Source of the DNA: Siculibacillus lacustris
GTDB taxonomy: Bacteria; Pseudomonadota; Alphaproteobacteria; Rhizobiales; Ancalomicrobiaceae
Assembly (NCBI RefSeq): GCF_004328075.1
Contig: NZ_SJFN01000001.1
Coordinates: 99,700-163,699 of the forward strand
Reading direction: 5' to 3'
DNA length: 64,000 nt
In this document: in pieces, positions 54,541 through 62,132 of the stretch
How positions within the stretch are numbered: position 1 is the first letter of the stretch
Layout: each line of letters opens with the position of its first letter
Translations under genes and position numbers: made by a program
Notes under the pieces: generated by a model
Databases searched by the model: none
What the model was told of the DNA's origin: nothing
What the model saw: the letters and a program-made list of their open reading frames with translations, nothing else

Positions 54541-56399
54541 CCGATCCCGTCGCCTCCCCGGCCGAGGCGATCTACCGACGGTTCGGCGTCGAACCGGTCG
54601 TCAACTGCGGCGGCTATCGCTCGTTCTACGGCAACAGCGCGCCGCCGGAAGCGGTGCGCCGCGCGATGTCCGACGCCGCCGGCGGCTTCGTGCTGATGAC
54701 CGAGCTCGCCGAAGCCGCCGGGCGCCGGCTCGCCGAACTGACCGGCGCCGAATGGGGCTTGGTCACCGCCGGCTCGGCCGCCGCGCTGACGCTGGCCACC
54801 GCGGCCTGCGTCGCCGGCCGCGATCCCGACCGGATGCTGCGCCTGCCCCACGGCGCCGGCGACGCGGTGGTGCTGATGCCGGCCGGTCATCGCTTCGCCT
54901 ATGATCAGGCGATCCGCCTGACCGGCTGCCGGATCGTCGAATTCGCCGATCGCGACGCTCTGGTCGCGGCCCTGGACCGCCACCGGGTGGTGATGGTCGC
55001 GCTGTTCGGCGAGCGCGAGACGCCGGCGTTGGCGCTCGAGCGCATCCTCGCCGAGACGCGCCCGCGCGGCATCCCGGTGCTGGTCGACGCCGCCTCGGAA
55101 TTCCTCGAGGCCCCCGAGCGCTGGACGGCGCGCGGCGCCGATCTGGTGGTCTATTCGGTCGGCAAGGCGATGCGCGGCCCCTCGGCGACCGGGCTTTTGC
55201 TCGGACGCGCCGCGCTGGTGCGCGCCGCCTGGATCAACGGCCCGCCGCATCAGAGCTTCGGGCGACCGCTGAAGATCGCCAAGGAGCAGATCGTCGGCGC
55301 CCTGGTCGCCGTGGAGACCTGGCTCGCCCGCGACGCCGCCGCCGAACGGGCCGAATGGCTCGCCCGCCTCGACACGGTCGCCGCGGCCCTCGACGGGCTC
55401 GACGGCGTCACGACCGAACGCGACGATCGCCCCGGGATCGTCCCGCGCCTGCGCATCCACTGGTCGGTCGAGCGCACCGGCTTCGATTTCACCGCCTTGC
55501 GCGACCGCCTGCTCGCCGGCGGGCCGCGCATCCTTCTCGACGACTACGGCGGCGCGGCGGATGCGACGCTGGTCAGCCCGCTCGGGCTCGATGGGGACAG
55601 CGCAGCGTTGGTCGGCCGGGCGCTGCGGAGCGCCTTCGCCGCGGCGCCGGTCGCCGCGGTCGCACCGGCGGCGCCGATCGGCGGGCTGTCGGGATCGTGG
55701 CGGGTGGTGATCGACTTCGCCGATGCGCCGGTCGAGCACCATTTCGAACTGGTCCAGATCGACGGCCGGTTGACCGGCCTGCATCGGCTCGGCGACGGCG
55801 TCGCGGCGCTCGAAGGCCACGAGGCGGGCGGCGCGGTGGTGCTGGAATTGACCCACCGGGTCGAAGACAATTACGTCCGCCACACCTTCGAGGCTAGGCT
55901 CGGCGCCGACGGTCGGCTCGTCGGCCGGGTCACGACCGGCGCCGCCGCCTCGCACACCCGCGGCCCGACCACCTTCGGCCAGTTCGGTTCGGTGGCGTGG
56001 CAGGGCGAGCGGGTCGCGCCGGCCACGCCGATCCCGACGTCACCCGCGCCGGCGATCCACCGGATCAACCCGGACGGCCTGCGCCACCGCGCCGACGCGA
56101 CGATCGCCGCGGGTCTGGTGTTCGTTTCGGGGGTGATGCCGAGCGACCCGACCCTCGACCTCGCCGAACAGGTCCGCGACGCCCTCGCCCAGATCGACGC
56201 GCGCCTCGCCGCCGCCGGCAGCGACCGCTCGCGCCTGCTGGCTGCCACCATCTGGCTCACCGACCTCGCCGACGTCGCGGTGTTCAACACCGTGTGGAAC
56301 GCCTGGATCGTGCCGGGCGATGAACCGGCCCGCGCCTGCGTCCAAGCCGGCCTGCAGGGGGGAGGACGTCTGGAGATCGCCGTCACCGCGGCGGCGTGA
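54537..56399 (+). CDS. Fusion: SelA-like PLP enzyme + beta-barrel-like domain + RidA
   Basis: A 620-residue three-domain protein. Residues 1 to about 370 form a fold-type I PLP enzyme of the SelA/D-glucosaminate-6-phosphate ammonia-lyase group: Asp184 (VLVDAASE) and Lys210 (VVYSVGKAMRGPSATG) as the pyridine and Schiff-base residues. Residues about 383-490 look like a repeated beta-strand domain (SGSWRVVIDF; FELVQIDGRLTG; FGSVAWQG). Residues about 505-620 are a RidA/YjgF imine deaminase with Arg599 in EPARACVQ. The enzyme probably makes an enamine by beta-elimination and the attached RidA hydrolyses it to keto acid and ammonia. Substrate unknown. It is coupled to a DadA-like gene. Confidence 0.88.
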   Translation: MTDPVASPAEAIYRRFGVEPVVNCGGYRSFYGNSAPPEAVRRAMSDAAGGFVLMTELAEAAGRRLAELTGAEWGLVTAGSAAALTLATAACVAGRDPDRMLRLPHGAGDAVVLMPAGHRFAYDQAIRLTGCRIVEFADRDALVAALDRHRVVMVALFGERETPALALERILAETRPRGIPVLVDAASEFLEAPERWTARGADLVVYSVGKAMRGPSATGLLLGRAALVRAAWINGPPHQSFGRPLKIAKEQIVGALVAVETWLARDAAAERAEWLARLDTVAAALDGLDGVTTERDDRPGIVPRLRIHWSVERTGFDFTALRDRLLAGGPRILLDDYGGAADATLVSPLGLDGDSAALVGRALRSAFAAAPVAAVAPAAPIGGLSGSWRVVIDFADAPVEHHFELVQIDGRLTGLHRLGDGVAALEGHEAGGAVVLELTHRVEDNYVRHTFEARLGADGRLVGRVTTGAAASHTRGPTTFGQFGSVAWQGERVAPATPIPTSPAPAIHRINPDGLRHRADATIAAGLVFVSGVMPSDPTLDLAEQVRDALAQIDARLAAAGSDRSRLLAATIWLTDLADVAVFNTVWNAWIVPGDEPARACVQAGLQGGGRLEIAVTAAA

Positions 56400-56459
56400 T
56401 GCGCGGCCCTGCCCCGATGCGCGGGCCGGTGATCGCGGTCGATGAAAAGAATTCCGCAC

Positions 56460-56486
56460 TATAGTCGTGTTATTCAATGTACTATA
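56460..56486. promoter_or_regulatory. AT-rich promoter element with inverted repeat before transporter genes
   Basis: TATAGT (56460-56465) mirrors ACTATA (56481-56486), enclosing TATTCAATG, which resembles the motif at 51731-51744 and 62041-62052. It lies about 110-135 bases before the transporter's first ATG in a 197-base spacer without a gene. Confidence 0.4.
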
Positions 56487-56596
56487 TCGGACTTTAACCA
56501 GGATCGGCCGTCGTGTCGGTGCACGGCGCCACGGCCGACCTCCCGACGAACCAGATCACCGCCGCTTCGCCGCGGCCGGATCGAGGATGCCCGCGC

Positions 56597-57418
56597 ATGA
56601 AGACCTCTCTCGCCATCGCCGCCCTGTTTCTCGCCTTCCTGCCCGCCGCCGCCTCGGCCGATCAACTCGACGATGTCAAGGCGAAGGGCGAACTGGTCTG
56701 CGGCACCATCGGCACCGTTCCGATCTTCAGCTTCCAGTCGCCGACCGACCGTCAGACCGTCGGCTACGACATCGACATCTGCAACGCGGTGGCAGCCCAA
56801 CTGAAGGTCAAGCCGTCGCTGAAGCTGGTGTCCGGGCCGGCGCGGATCCCCGAGCTGACCCAGAACCGCTACGACATCATCGTCTCGACGCTCGGTTGGA
56901 CCAAGGAACGCGCCGCCCAGGTCGACTATTCCGACGTCTACTGGGTCTCCAATCAATATGTCGCGGTGCGCAGCGATTCCGGCGTCGGCACCCTCGCCGC
57001 CCTCTCGGGGCGCAAGCTCTCGGCCCAGTCGGCCTCGACCTCGGCGCTCGCCGCCAAGGCGGCACTGCCGGATTCCGAACTGCTGACCTTCGAAGACGTG
57101 CCGCAGTCGTTCCTCGCCGTGCAGCAGGGCAAGACGGTCGGCATCGTGCTGTCAGAACTGATGCTCGAGCGCTACCGCGCCGAGACCGCCGGCAAACCGG
57201 GGGCGATCACCATCCTGCGCGAGAAGCCGCTGATGATCGAATACGACGGCATCGGCGTGCGCAAGGGCGAGGTGCGCCTGCTCCAGGCGGTCAACGACGC
57301 GCTCCATGCCATCGAGGCCTCGGGCGAACTCGACCGCATCTTCGATCGCTGGCTCGGCAAGGACAGCGAGTTCAAGCTCACCCGCGGCTTCAAGGTCGCG
57401 CCGATCCCGCAGACCTGA
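56597..57418 (+). CDS. Polar amino acid ABC transporter substrate-binding protein
   Basis: A 273-residue periplasmic protein with a Sec signal (MKTSLAIAALFLAFLPAAASA). The mature part starts DQLDDVKAKGELVCGTIG and has VGYDIDICNAVAAQLKV and DIIVSTLGWTKERAAQVDYS, typical of the glutamine/glutamate/ectoine class (SBP family 3). It is first of a three-gene transporter with the ATPase and permease behind. Confidence 0.9.
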   Translation: MKTSLAIAALFLAFLPAAASADQLDDVKAKGELVCGTIGTVPIFSFQSPTDRQTVGYDIDICNAVAAQLKVKPSLKLVSGPARIPELTQNRYDIIVSTLGWTKERAAQVDYSDVYWVSNQYVAVRSDSGVGTLAALSGRKLSAQSASTSALAAKAALPDSELLTFEDVPQSFLAVQQGKTVGIVLSELMLERYRAETAGKPGAITILREKPLMIEYDGIGVRKGEVRLLQAVNDALHAIEASGELDRIFDRWLGKDSEFKLTRGFKVAPIPQT

Positions 57419-57447
57419 CGGCGGCTGAACCCAGACGAGGCGCGGCG

Positions 57448-58122
57448 ATGATCCGGTTCGAGCAGGTCGGCAAGACATGGCGCGACGGCAGCGCCGCCCT
57501 CGAGGCGGTCGACGGCGAGGTGCGGCGCGGCGAAGTGGTCGCGCTTTGCGGGCCCTCGGGCGCCGGCAAGTCGACCTTGCTGCGCACCGTCAATCGCCTC
57601 GTCGAGGTCGATCGCGGCCGGGTGGTGCTCGACGGCACCGACGTGCGCCGGCTGCGGCTCGATCGGCTGCGGCGGCGTGTCGGCTTCGTGTTCCAGTCGA
57701 TCGACCTGTTCCGCCATCTCTCGGCGGTCGACAACGTCGCGCTGATCCTGCGCCGGGCCGGCGGCCTTTCGCGCGGCGAATCCCGGCAACGGGCCGAGCT
57801 CTGGCTCGACCGGGTCGGCATGGCCGATCGCGCCGGATCGTTGCCTGCCGCGCTGTCCGGCGGCCAGCAGCAGCGCGTCGCCATCGCCCGGGCGATGTGC
57901 CTCGATCCGGAGGTGCTGCTCCTCGACGAGCCGACCAGCGCCCTCGACCCGGAACTGGTCACCGGCGTTAGGACCTTGCTGCGCGACCTCGCCGCCCGCG
58001 GCACGACGATGATCGTCGTCACCCACGAGGCCGGTTTCGCCCGGGGCGTGGCGGATCGCCTGTGGCAGGTGACGAATGGCCGCCTGGTCGCCGACCGGCC
58101 GGCCCGCGAGGCGGCGGCATGA
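57448..58122 (+). CDS. Polar amino acid ABC transporter ATP-binding protein (GlnQ/GltL-like)
   Basis: A 224-residue ATPase: Walker A CGPSGAGKSTLLRTVNRL, signature LSGGQQQRVAIARAM, Walker B VLLLDEPTSALDPE and VVTHEAGFAR. FVFQSIDLFRHLSA replaces the common 'FNLFPH' Q-loop. It overlaps the permease start (ATGA) downstream. Confidence 0.92.
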   Translation: MIRFEQVGKTWRDGSAALEAVDGEVRRGEVVALCGPSGAGKSTLLRTVNRLVEVDRGRVVLDGTDVRRLRLDRLRRRVGFVFQSIDLFRHLSAVDNVALILRRAGGLSRGESRQRAELWLDRVGMADRAGSLPAALSGGQQQRVAIARAMCLDPEVLLLDEPTSALDPELVTGVRTLLRDLAARGTTMIVVTHEAGFARGVADRLWQVTNGRLVADRPAREAAA

Positions 58123-58805
58123 TCGACATCCTCAGCGATCATTGGCTGATTCTGCTGATCGGCCAGTATCCGCACGGGCCGCTCGGCGGTCTGGCGATGA
58201 CCGTGATCATGGCGGTGACGTCGCTGGCGCTCGCCTTGCCGCTGGCCCTGGCGATCGCCGTGGCGCGCACCGAAGGGACGCCGCGGATCGCGCGGGCAGC
58301 GCAGATCTTCGTCGATCTGGTCCGGGCGATTCCGCTGCTGATGTTCGTGTTCTGGGTCTATTTCGCGGCGCCGGTGCTGCTCGGTCGGCCGATCGGCGGG
58401 GTGGCGACGATGATCGCCGCGCTGGTGATCTACGAGAGCAGCTATCTGTCGGAGATCGTCCGCGCCGGCATCGAGGCGATCCCCGACGGCCAGATCGAGG
58501 CGGCCCGTTCGCTCGGGCTGCGCCGCTGGCCGATCCTGTCGCGGGTGGTGTTGCCGCAAGCCCTCCAGGCCTCGGCGCCGAGCCTGATCGTCCAGCTCAA
58601 TTCGACGGTGAAGGAGACGTCGCTGGCCTTCGTCATCAGCGCGCCCGAGCTGACCTTCTCGGCGACCCAGATCAACGCCGTGCTGATGACCCGCCCGCTC
58701 AAGGTCTTCGCGCTGCTCGCCGCGGTCTATTTCTGCCTGTGCGGCTCCCTGTCCCTGGCCGCCGGCCTGATGGAAACCCAATTTCGCCGGCGCCGGGCGA
58801 ACTGA
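58119..58805 (+). CDS. Polar amino acid ABC transporter permease (GltJ-like)
   Basis: A 228-residue permease with five helices and RAIPLLMFVFWVYF and VLPQALQASAPSLIVQLNSTVKETS-type coupling region. It is one permease of a class that often needs two different ones; the missing partner may be the orphan permease at 39095, 18 kb away on the opposite arm. Convergent with mtnC. Confidence 0.88.
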   Translation: MIDILSDHWLILLIGQYPHGPLGGLAMTVIMAVTSLALALPLALAIAVARTEGTPRIARAAQIFVDLVRAIPLLMFVFWVYFAAPVLLGRPIGGVATMIAALVIYESSYLSEIVRAGIEAIPDGQIEAARSLGLRRWPILSRVVLPQALQASAPSLIVQLNSTVKETSLAFVISAPELTFSATQINAVLMTRPLKVFALLAAVYFCLCGSLSLAAGLMETQFRRRRAN

Positions 58806-58921
58806 GACGAGCGTCGCTCTCGGATGGCCCGCGTACCCGCGCGGTTCGTCGGGTCGCGAGCGCCGGCAGGCTGTTCGACCGTCGCGGGCCTGCGGTCGCC
58901 GGCCCGGCGGCCGGTGCGAAC

Positions 58922-59620
58922 TCAGCCCTTGCGGACGGCGACCGCGCCGAAGTCGGAGATTTCCGGGAAGCGTCCGTCGGGGGGTGTCGCCTCGCGCACC
59001 ACGTGGACCACCGCCAGTCCTGCGGCCTGCGCGGCGATCAGCTCGCGCGGGTTGTCGGAGAAGAACAGGATCCGCGCCGGATCCCCACCGATCGCCGCGG
59101 CGATGCGCTCATAGGATTCGGGGTCGATCTTCGGTCCGATCTCGGTGTCCCAATGGCCGGAGAACAAGTGGCCGAGATCGCCGGCGGTGCTGAATTGGAA
59201 ATAGAGGCGCTGGCAGAAGACCGAGCCCGACGAGTAGACGTAGAGGGGAATGCCCGCGCCGTTCCACGCCTCGAGCGCGATCCGGGCGTCGTCCCAGATG
59301 TGGCCGCGGAACACCCCGCCGCGATAGCCGCTCTCCCAGATCAGGCCCTGGATGGTCTTCAGCGGCGGCGCCTTGCGATCTTCGCCGATCCAGCCGCGCA
59401 GGATCGCGACCGGATCGCCGTCGTGGCCGGCGAGCGCCCGCGTCGCGTCGAGGATCTCCGCCACCTCCGGATCGTCGGCATGGGCCGCGACGAAGCCGGC
59501 CAAGTGGGCGGCGGAATAGGGAAAGAGGACGTCGGCGACGAAGGACTGCGACGCGATCGTCCCTTCGATGTCGAGGAGGACCGCCGCGACGTCGAAGCCG
59601 AGATCCGGGGTGTGCGTCAT
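58922..59620 (-). CDS. mtnC: Acireductone synthase (enolase-phosphatase E1)
   Basis: HAD-family enzyme of methionine salvage, 232 residues: converts 2,3-diketo-5-methylthiopentyl-1-phosphate to acireductone. HAD motif I is LLDIEGTIAS (its DxE form is characteristic of MtnC), with YVYSSGSV (motif II) and FFSDNPREL (motif IV). It is last in the mtnB-mtnD-mtnC order on this strand. mtnA and mtnK are not in the window. Confidence 0.95.
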   Translation of the reverse strand: MTHTPDLGFDVAAVLLDIEGTIASQSFVADVLFPYSAAHLAGFVAAHADDPEVAEILDATRALAGHDGDPVAILRGWIGEDRKAPPLKTIQGLIWESGYRGGVFRGHIWDDARIALEAWNGAGIPLYVYSSGSVFCQRLYFQFSTAGDLGHLFSGHWDTEIGPKIDPESYERIAAAIGGDPARILFFSDNPRELIAAQAAGLAVVHVVREATPPDGRFPEISDFGAVAVRKG

Positions 59621-59662
59621 GCTCTGTGCTCCGTCGTCGCCGATGTCGCGGGCGACCCTCGC

Positions 59663-60211
59663 TCAGGCGACCAGCGCCGCCTCGACCGCCAGCGCGATCG
59701 CGTCGCCGGTATAGAGCGCTTCCCACTTCGGTTCGGCGGTGAAGATGCGCACCGCCGTGAAGTTCGGCTCGGTGCCGGCGTCGAACCAGTGCTTGACCCC
59801 CTTCGGCACCAACAGGAGATCGCCCTGCTCGCCGTCGATCTGGATCAATTGGTCGTCGATGTGCAGATAGAACACTCCGGTCCCCTCGGCGAAGAACCGC
59901 ACTTCGTCGTCGGCGTGGGTATGTTCCTGCAGGAAGGCGGTGCGCAGCTTCTCCCGATCCGGGTGATCGGGGCGCAGGCGGACGACGTCGGCGCCCTGGT
60001 AGCCGCCGACCTCCTTCAGCCGCCCGATCCGCTCGCCGTAGAGCTCGAGCGCCACCGACGGATCGGCGTCGGCGGGGAGATCGCCGGCGACCTCCCAATG
60101 CTCGTAGAGCGCGCCGAGGTCGGCGAACGCCGCGGCGATCGCCGCGCGATCGGTGGTCTCGAAGCGGATTTCCGTCGGCCGGGCGGCCTCACGTACCACC
60201 AGTCTGGTCAT
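59663..60211 (-). CDS. mtnD: Acireductone dioxygenase
   Basis: Cupin dioxygenase of the same pathway, 182 residues, normal length. The metal ligands are in EHTHADDEVRFF (two His and one Glu) and GVKHWFDAG (third His). The product depends on bound metal: Fe gives the salvage keto acid, Ni an off-pathway product. It is 42 bases ahead of mtnC. Confidence 0.95.
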   Translation of the reverse strand: MTRLVVREAARPTEIRFETTDRAAIAAAFADLGALYEHWEVAGDLPADADPSVALELYGERIGRLKEVGGYQGADVVRLRPDHPDREKLRTAFLQEHTHADDEVRFFAEGTGVFYLHIDDQLIQIDGEQGDLLLVPKGVKHWFDAGTEPNFTAVRIFTAEPKWEALYTGDAIALAVEAALVA

Positions 60212-60245
60212 GGCTCTGCTCTCTCCGATCGAGGGGTGGGACGGG

Positions 60246-60911
60246 TCACGCGGCGAATTGCTTCAGCGCGAGGATCTGGGCGAACAACACTTCCAGCGCC
60301 TCGAGATGGCGCTCCGCCTCGGCCGCCGTCGCGCCCCAGGCGTAGAGGCCATGGCCGGCGAGGAGATAACCCGGCGCGGCGACGACCCCGGCGACCGGCT
60401 GCGCCTGCCGCTCGGCGATCCGCTCGGCCAGCGCCGCGGTGTCCTGATCATTGGCGAAGATCGGCACCTCGACGGTCGCTTCGTGGGTCCGGACCGAGGC
60501 GAGCGCCTTCTGCAATTCCCAACCGGAGATCCGCACCGCCCCTTCGGCGAGCAGGCCGGCGCCGATCACCGAGGCCGCCGGCGAATGGGTGTGGAAGATC
60601 GCGCCGATCTCCGGCCGGGCGCGGTAGAGGCCGAGATGCAGCGGCGTCTCGGCGGAGGCCCGCGCCACCGGCGGCGCGTCGACCGGTTGGATCAGCACGT
60701 CGTCGGGGGTCAGCCGCCCCTTGTCGACTCCCGAGCGGGTCAGAGCCACGGTCTCGGCATCGATGCGCACCGAGAAATTGCCCGAGGTCGCCGGCACCCA
60801 GCCGCGCAGCGCGGCGGAACGCCCGGCGGCGACGACGGCAGCGACCGCGGTGGCGACCGCCGACGCGTCGGAAACCGGCGGGGCGGGCTGGACGGAAGAC
60901 AGGGCATTCAT
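60246..60911 (-). CDS. mtnB: Methylthioribulose-1-phosphate dehydratase
   Basis: A 221-residue class II aldolase-fold enzyme dehydrating methylthioribulose-1-phosphate. GWVPATSGNFSVRI at the phosphate site, FHTHSPAASV (zinc His pair) and YLLAGHGLYAWG (third His) are present. First gene of the mtnBDC run. The ATG at 60911 gives MNALSSVQ; an in-frame extension upstream has no clear ribosome-binding site. Confidence 0.95.
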   Translation of the reverse strand: MNALSSVQPAPPVSDASAVATAVAAVVAAGRSAALRGWVPATSGNFSVRIDAETVALTRSGVDKGRLTPDDVLIQPVDAPPVARASAETPLHLGLYRARPEIGAIFHTHSPAASVIGAGLLAEGAVRISGWELQKALASVRTHEATVEVPIFANDQDTAALAERIAERQAQPVAGVVAAPGYLLAGHGLYAWGATAAEAERHLEALEVLFAQILALKQFAA

Positions 60912-61264
60912 CCGGCACCTCGGGGACGACGGGTCGATGGGACCCCAGGATCGACCGAGACCGCCGCCGCCGCGAGACACCGCCGTTGTCTTTGTCGTGC
61001 CGAAAGCGGAACGGCATTGCGCGAACCGTTCGCAAACCGGTCGGATCGACTTTTACCGCCGCGGCCGCGGCCGCGGCTCCGGCTCGGGGATCGCGCACCG
61101 CCGCCGGTCCGTTTCGCCGGCGAGAACGAGCGGCAGTGGACCGAACGGGTCGCGGGCGGGGAGTCCGCAGAACCGGGATCGGAAGAAACGGTTCGTCGCA
61201 ACCCGGTCGAGATCGGTTCGACATTGTTCGGCCTGCGTATTTCCTCTCCTCGAGCAGATTCGCC
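60912..61264. other. Spacer before the decayed dioxygenase
   Basis: About 350 bases between mtnB and the tauD-like remnant. It holds the mtnB promoter side. I see no gene on either strand with convincing composition, and no terminator with a T-run. Confidence 0.5.
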
Positions 61265-61714
61265 GGGTGATCGACGAGACCCTCGCGGTGCCGATCTGCG
61301 ACCAGACTCCGTTGCGGGACGGGCACGAGGCCTTCGGCCGCCGCTTCGACGGGGCGCTCGCCTGGACCGGCGGCCAAGGGCTCGAAGCCGGAGCCGGGCA
61401 GGTCTGTCCGCAGACCGAACACCCGGTGGTCGCCACCCACCCGCGCGCCGGACCGCGGTTCCTCCGTGTCGATCGGGCCTTCACGAGCCACTTCGTCCGA
61501 CCGACCCCGGGTCGAGCACGACGCCGTCCTCGAATTGCCGTTCCGCCACGTCGAGACCGGGCTCGCCTTCCAGGCGCGGGTGCGCCGGCAGCCGAATTCG
61601 CTCGCGAGCTGAGACAGTCGGGCGGTCCAGCACCATGCGGTGTGGGACCCTTTCCCGTCCGAGCGGGCCGGCGAACGCGTCTCGGGGGTCTCGGGGCTCG
61701 CCCCGACCGCCTGA
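61265..61714 (+). pseudogene. TauD/TfdA-family taurine dioxygenase remnant
   Basis: Frame one reads VIDETLAVPICDQTPLRDGHEAFGRRFDG, jumps to EHPVVATHPRAGPRFLRV and DRAFTSHFV, then similarity moves one frame over near 61505-61511 (VEHDAVLELPFRHVETG; FQARVRRQPNSLAS). A TGA at 61610 stands where Trp is expected, followed by DSRAVQHHAVWDPFP to the stop at 61712. The segment with the HxD iron ligands is deleted; only the distal His block remains. So it has an internal deletion, a frameshift and a nonsense codon. Confidence 0.8.
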
Positions 61715-62040
61715 CCTGCGGCGATCGCCGCGGCGACCCGCATCACCTCGGCCGGCGCGGCTCCCCGCCGCAGGCGACCGACCATGACGGCGAGACGGCG
61801 ATCCATGTGGGCGAAGGCGACGCGCAAGGCCGGTCGTGCCGCCGCGCCCCGGATGCACACGGCGGCGACCTCGGCCCCTGCGAGCCCGACCCGATCGTCG
61901 CGCCGTCACGCGCCGCCGTCAGCGCCGGCGTCGATCGGACTGCGCCACGCTCCGCATGCCGGTTCTCCGCCGTCGACCGGAACGTCGTTTCGCGAGGACG
62001 GGTTCAGTTTGGCACGATCGGCCTGTTTAAATATTATTTG
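61715..62040. other. Spacer between the dioxygenase remnant and metY
   Basis: About 325 bases without a supported gene. The minus strand shows an uninterrupted helix-like stretch (ARPALRVAFAHMDRRLAVMV), possibly a remnant of a regulator; this is only an impression. The last 40 bases become AT-rich as the metY promoter begins. Confidence 0.4.
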
Positions 62041-62052
62041 TTCGATAGAATT
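62041..62052. promoter_or_regulatory. TTCGATAGAATT motif in the metY promoter
   Basis: TTCGATAGAATT lies in an AT-rich tract (62027-62057) 80 bases before the metY start. It resembles TTCAATAGAATT at 51734-51745 upstream of binding protein 1. It may be a shared operator or simply a promoter core. Confidence 0.35.
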
Positions 62053-62132
62053 AATATACCTCAGCGAAACCACCGCTCGGCCTCGTCGGTGTGCCACCGC
62101 CGAACGACGCCACACCCGCACTCGGAGGCCCG

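Noticed and set aside
62010-62026. Sigma-54-like promoter (TGGCACG) before metY
   Set aside because: The GG and GC elements are eight bases apart; the -24/-12 class needs ten, and the TTGC part is missing.
61990-62132. SAM-II riboswitch before metY
   Set aside because: Common before alphaproteobacterial metY, but the conserved core and pseudoknot sequences were not seen.
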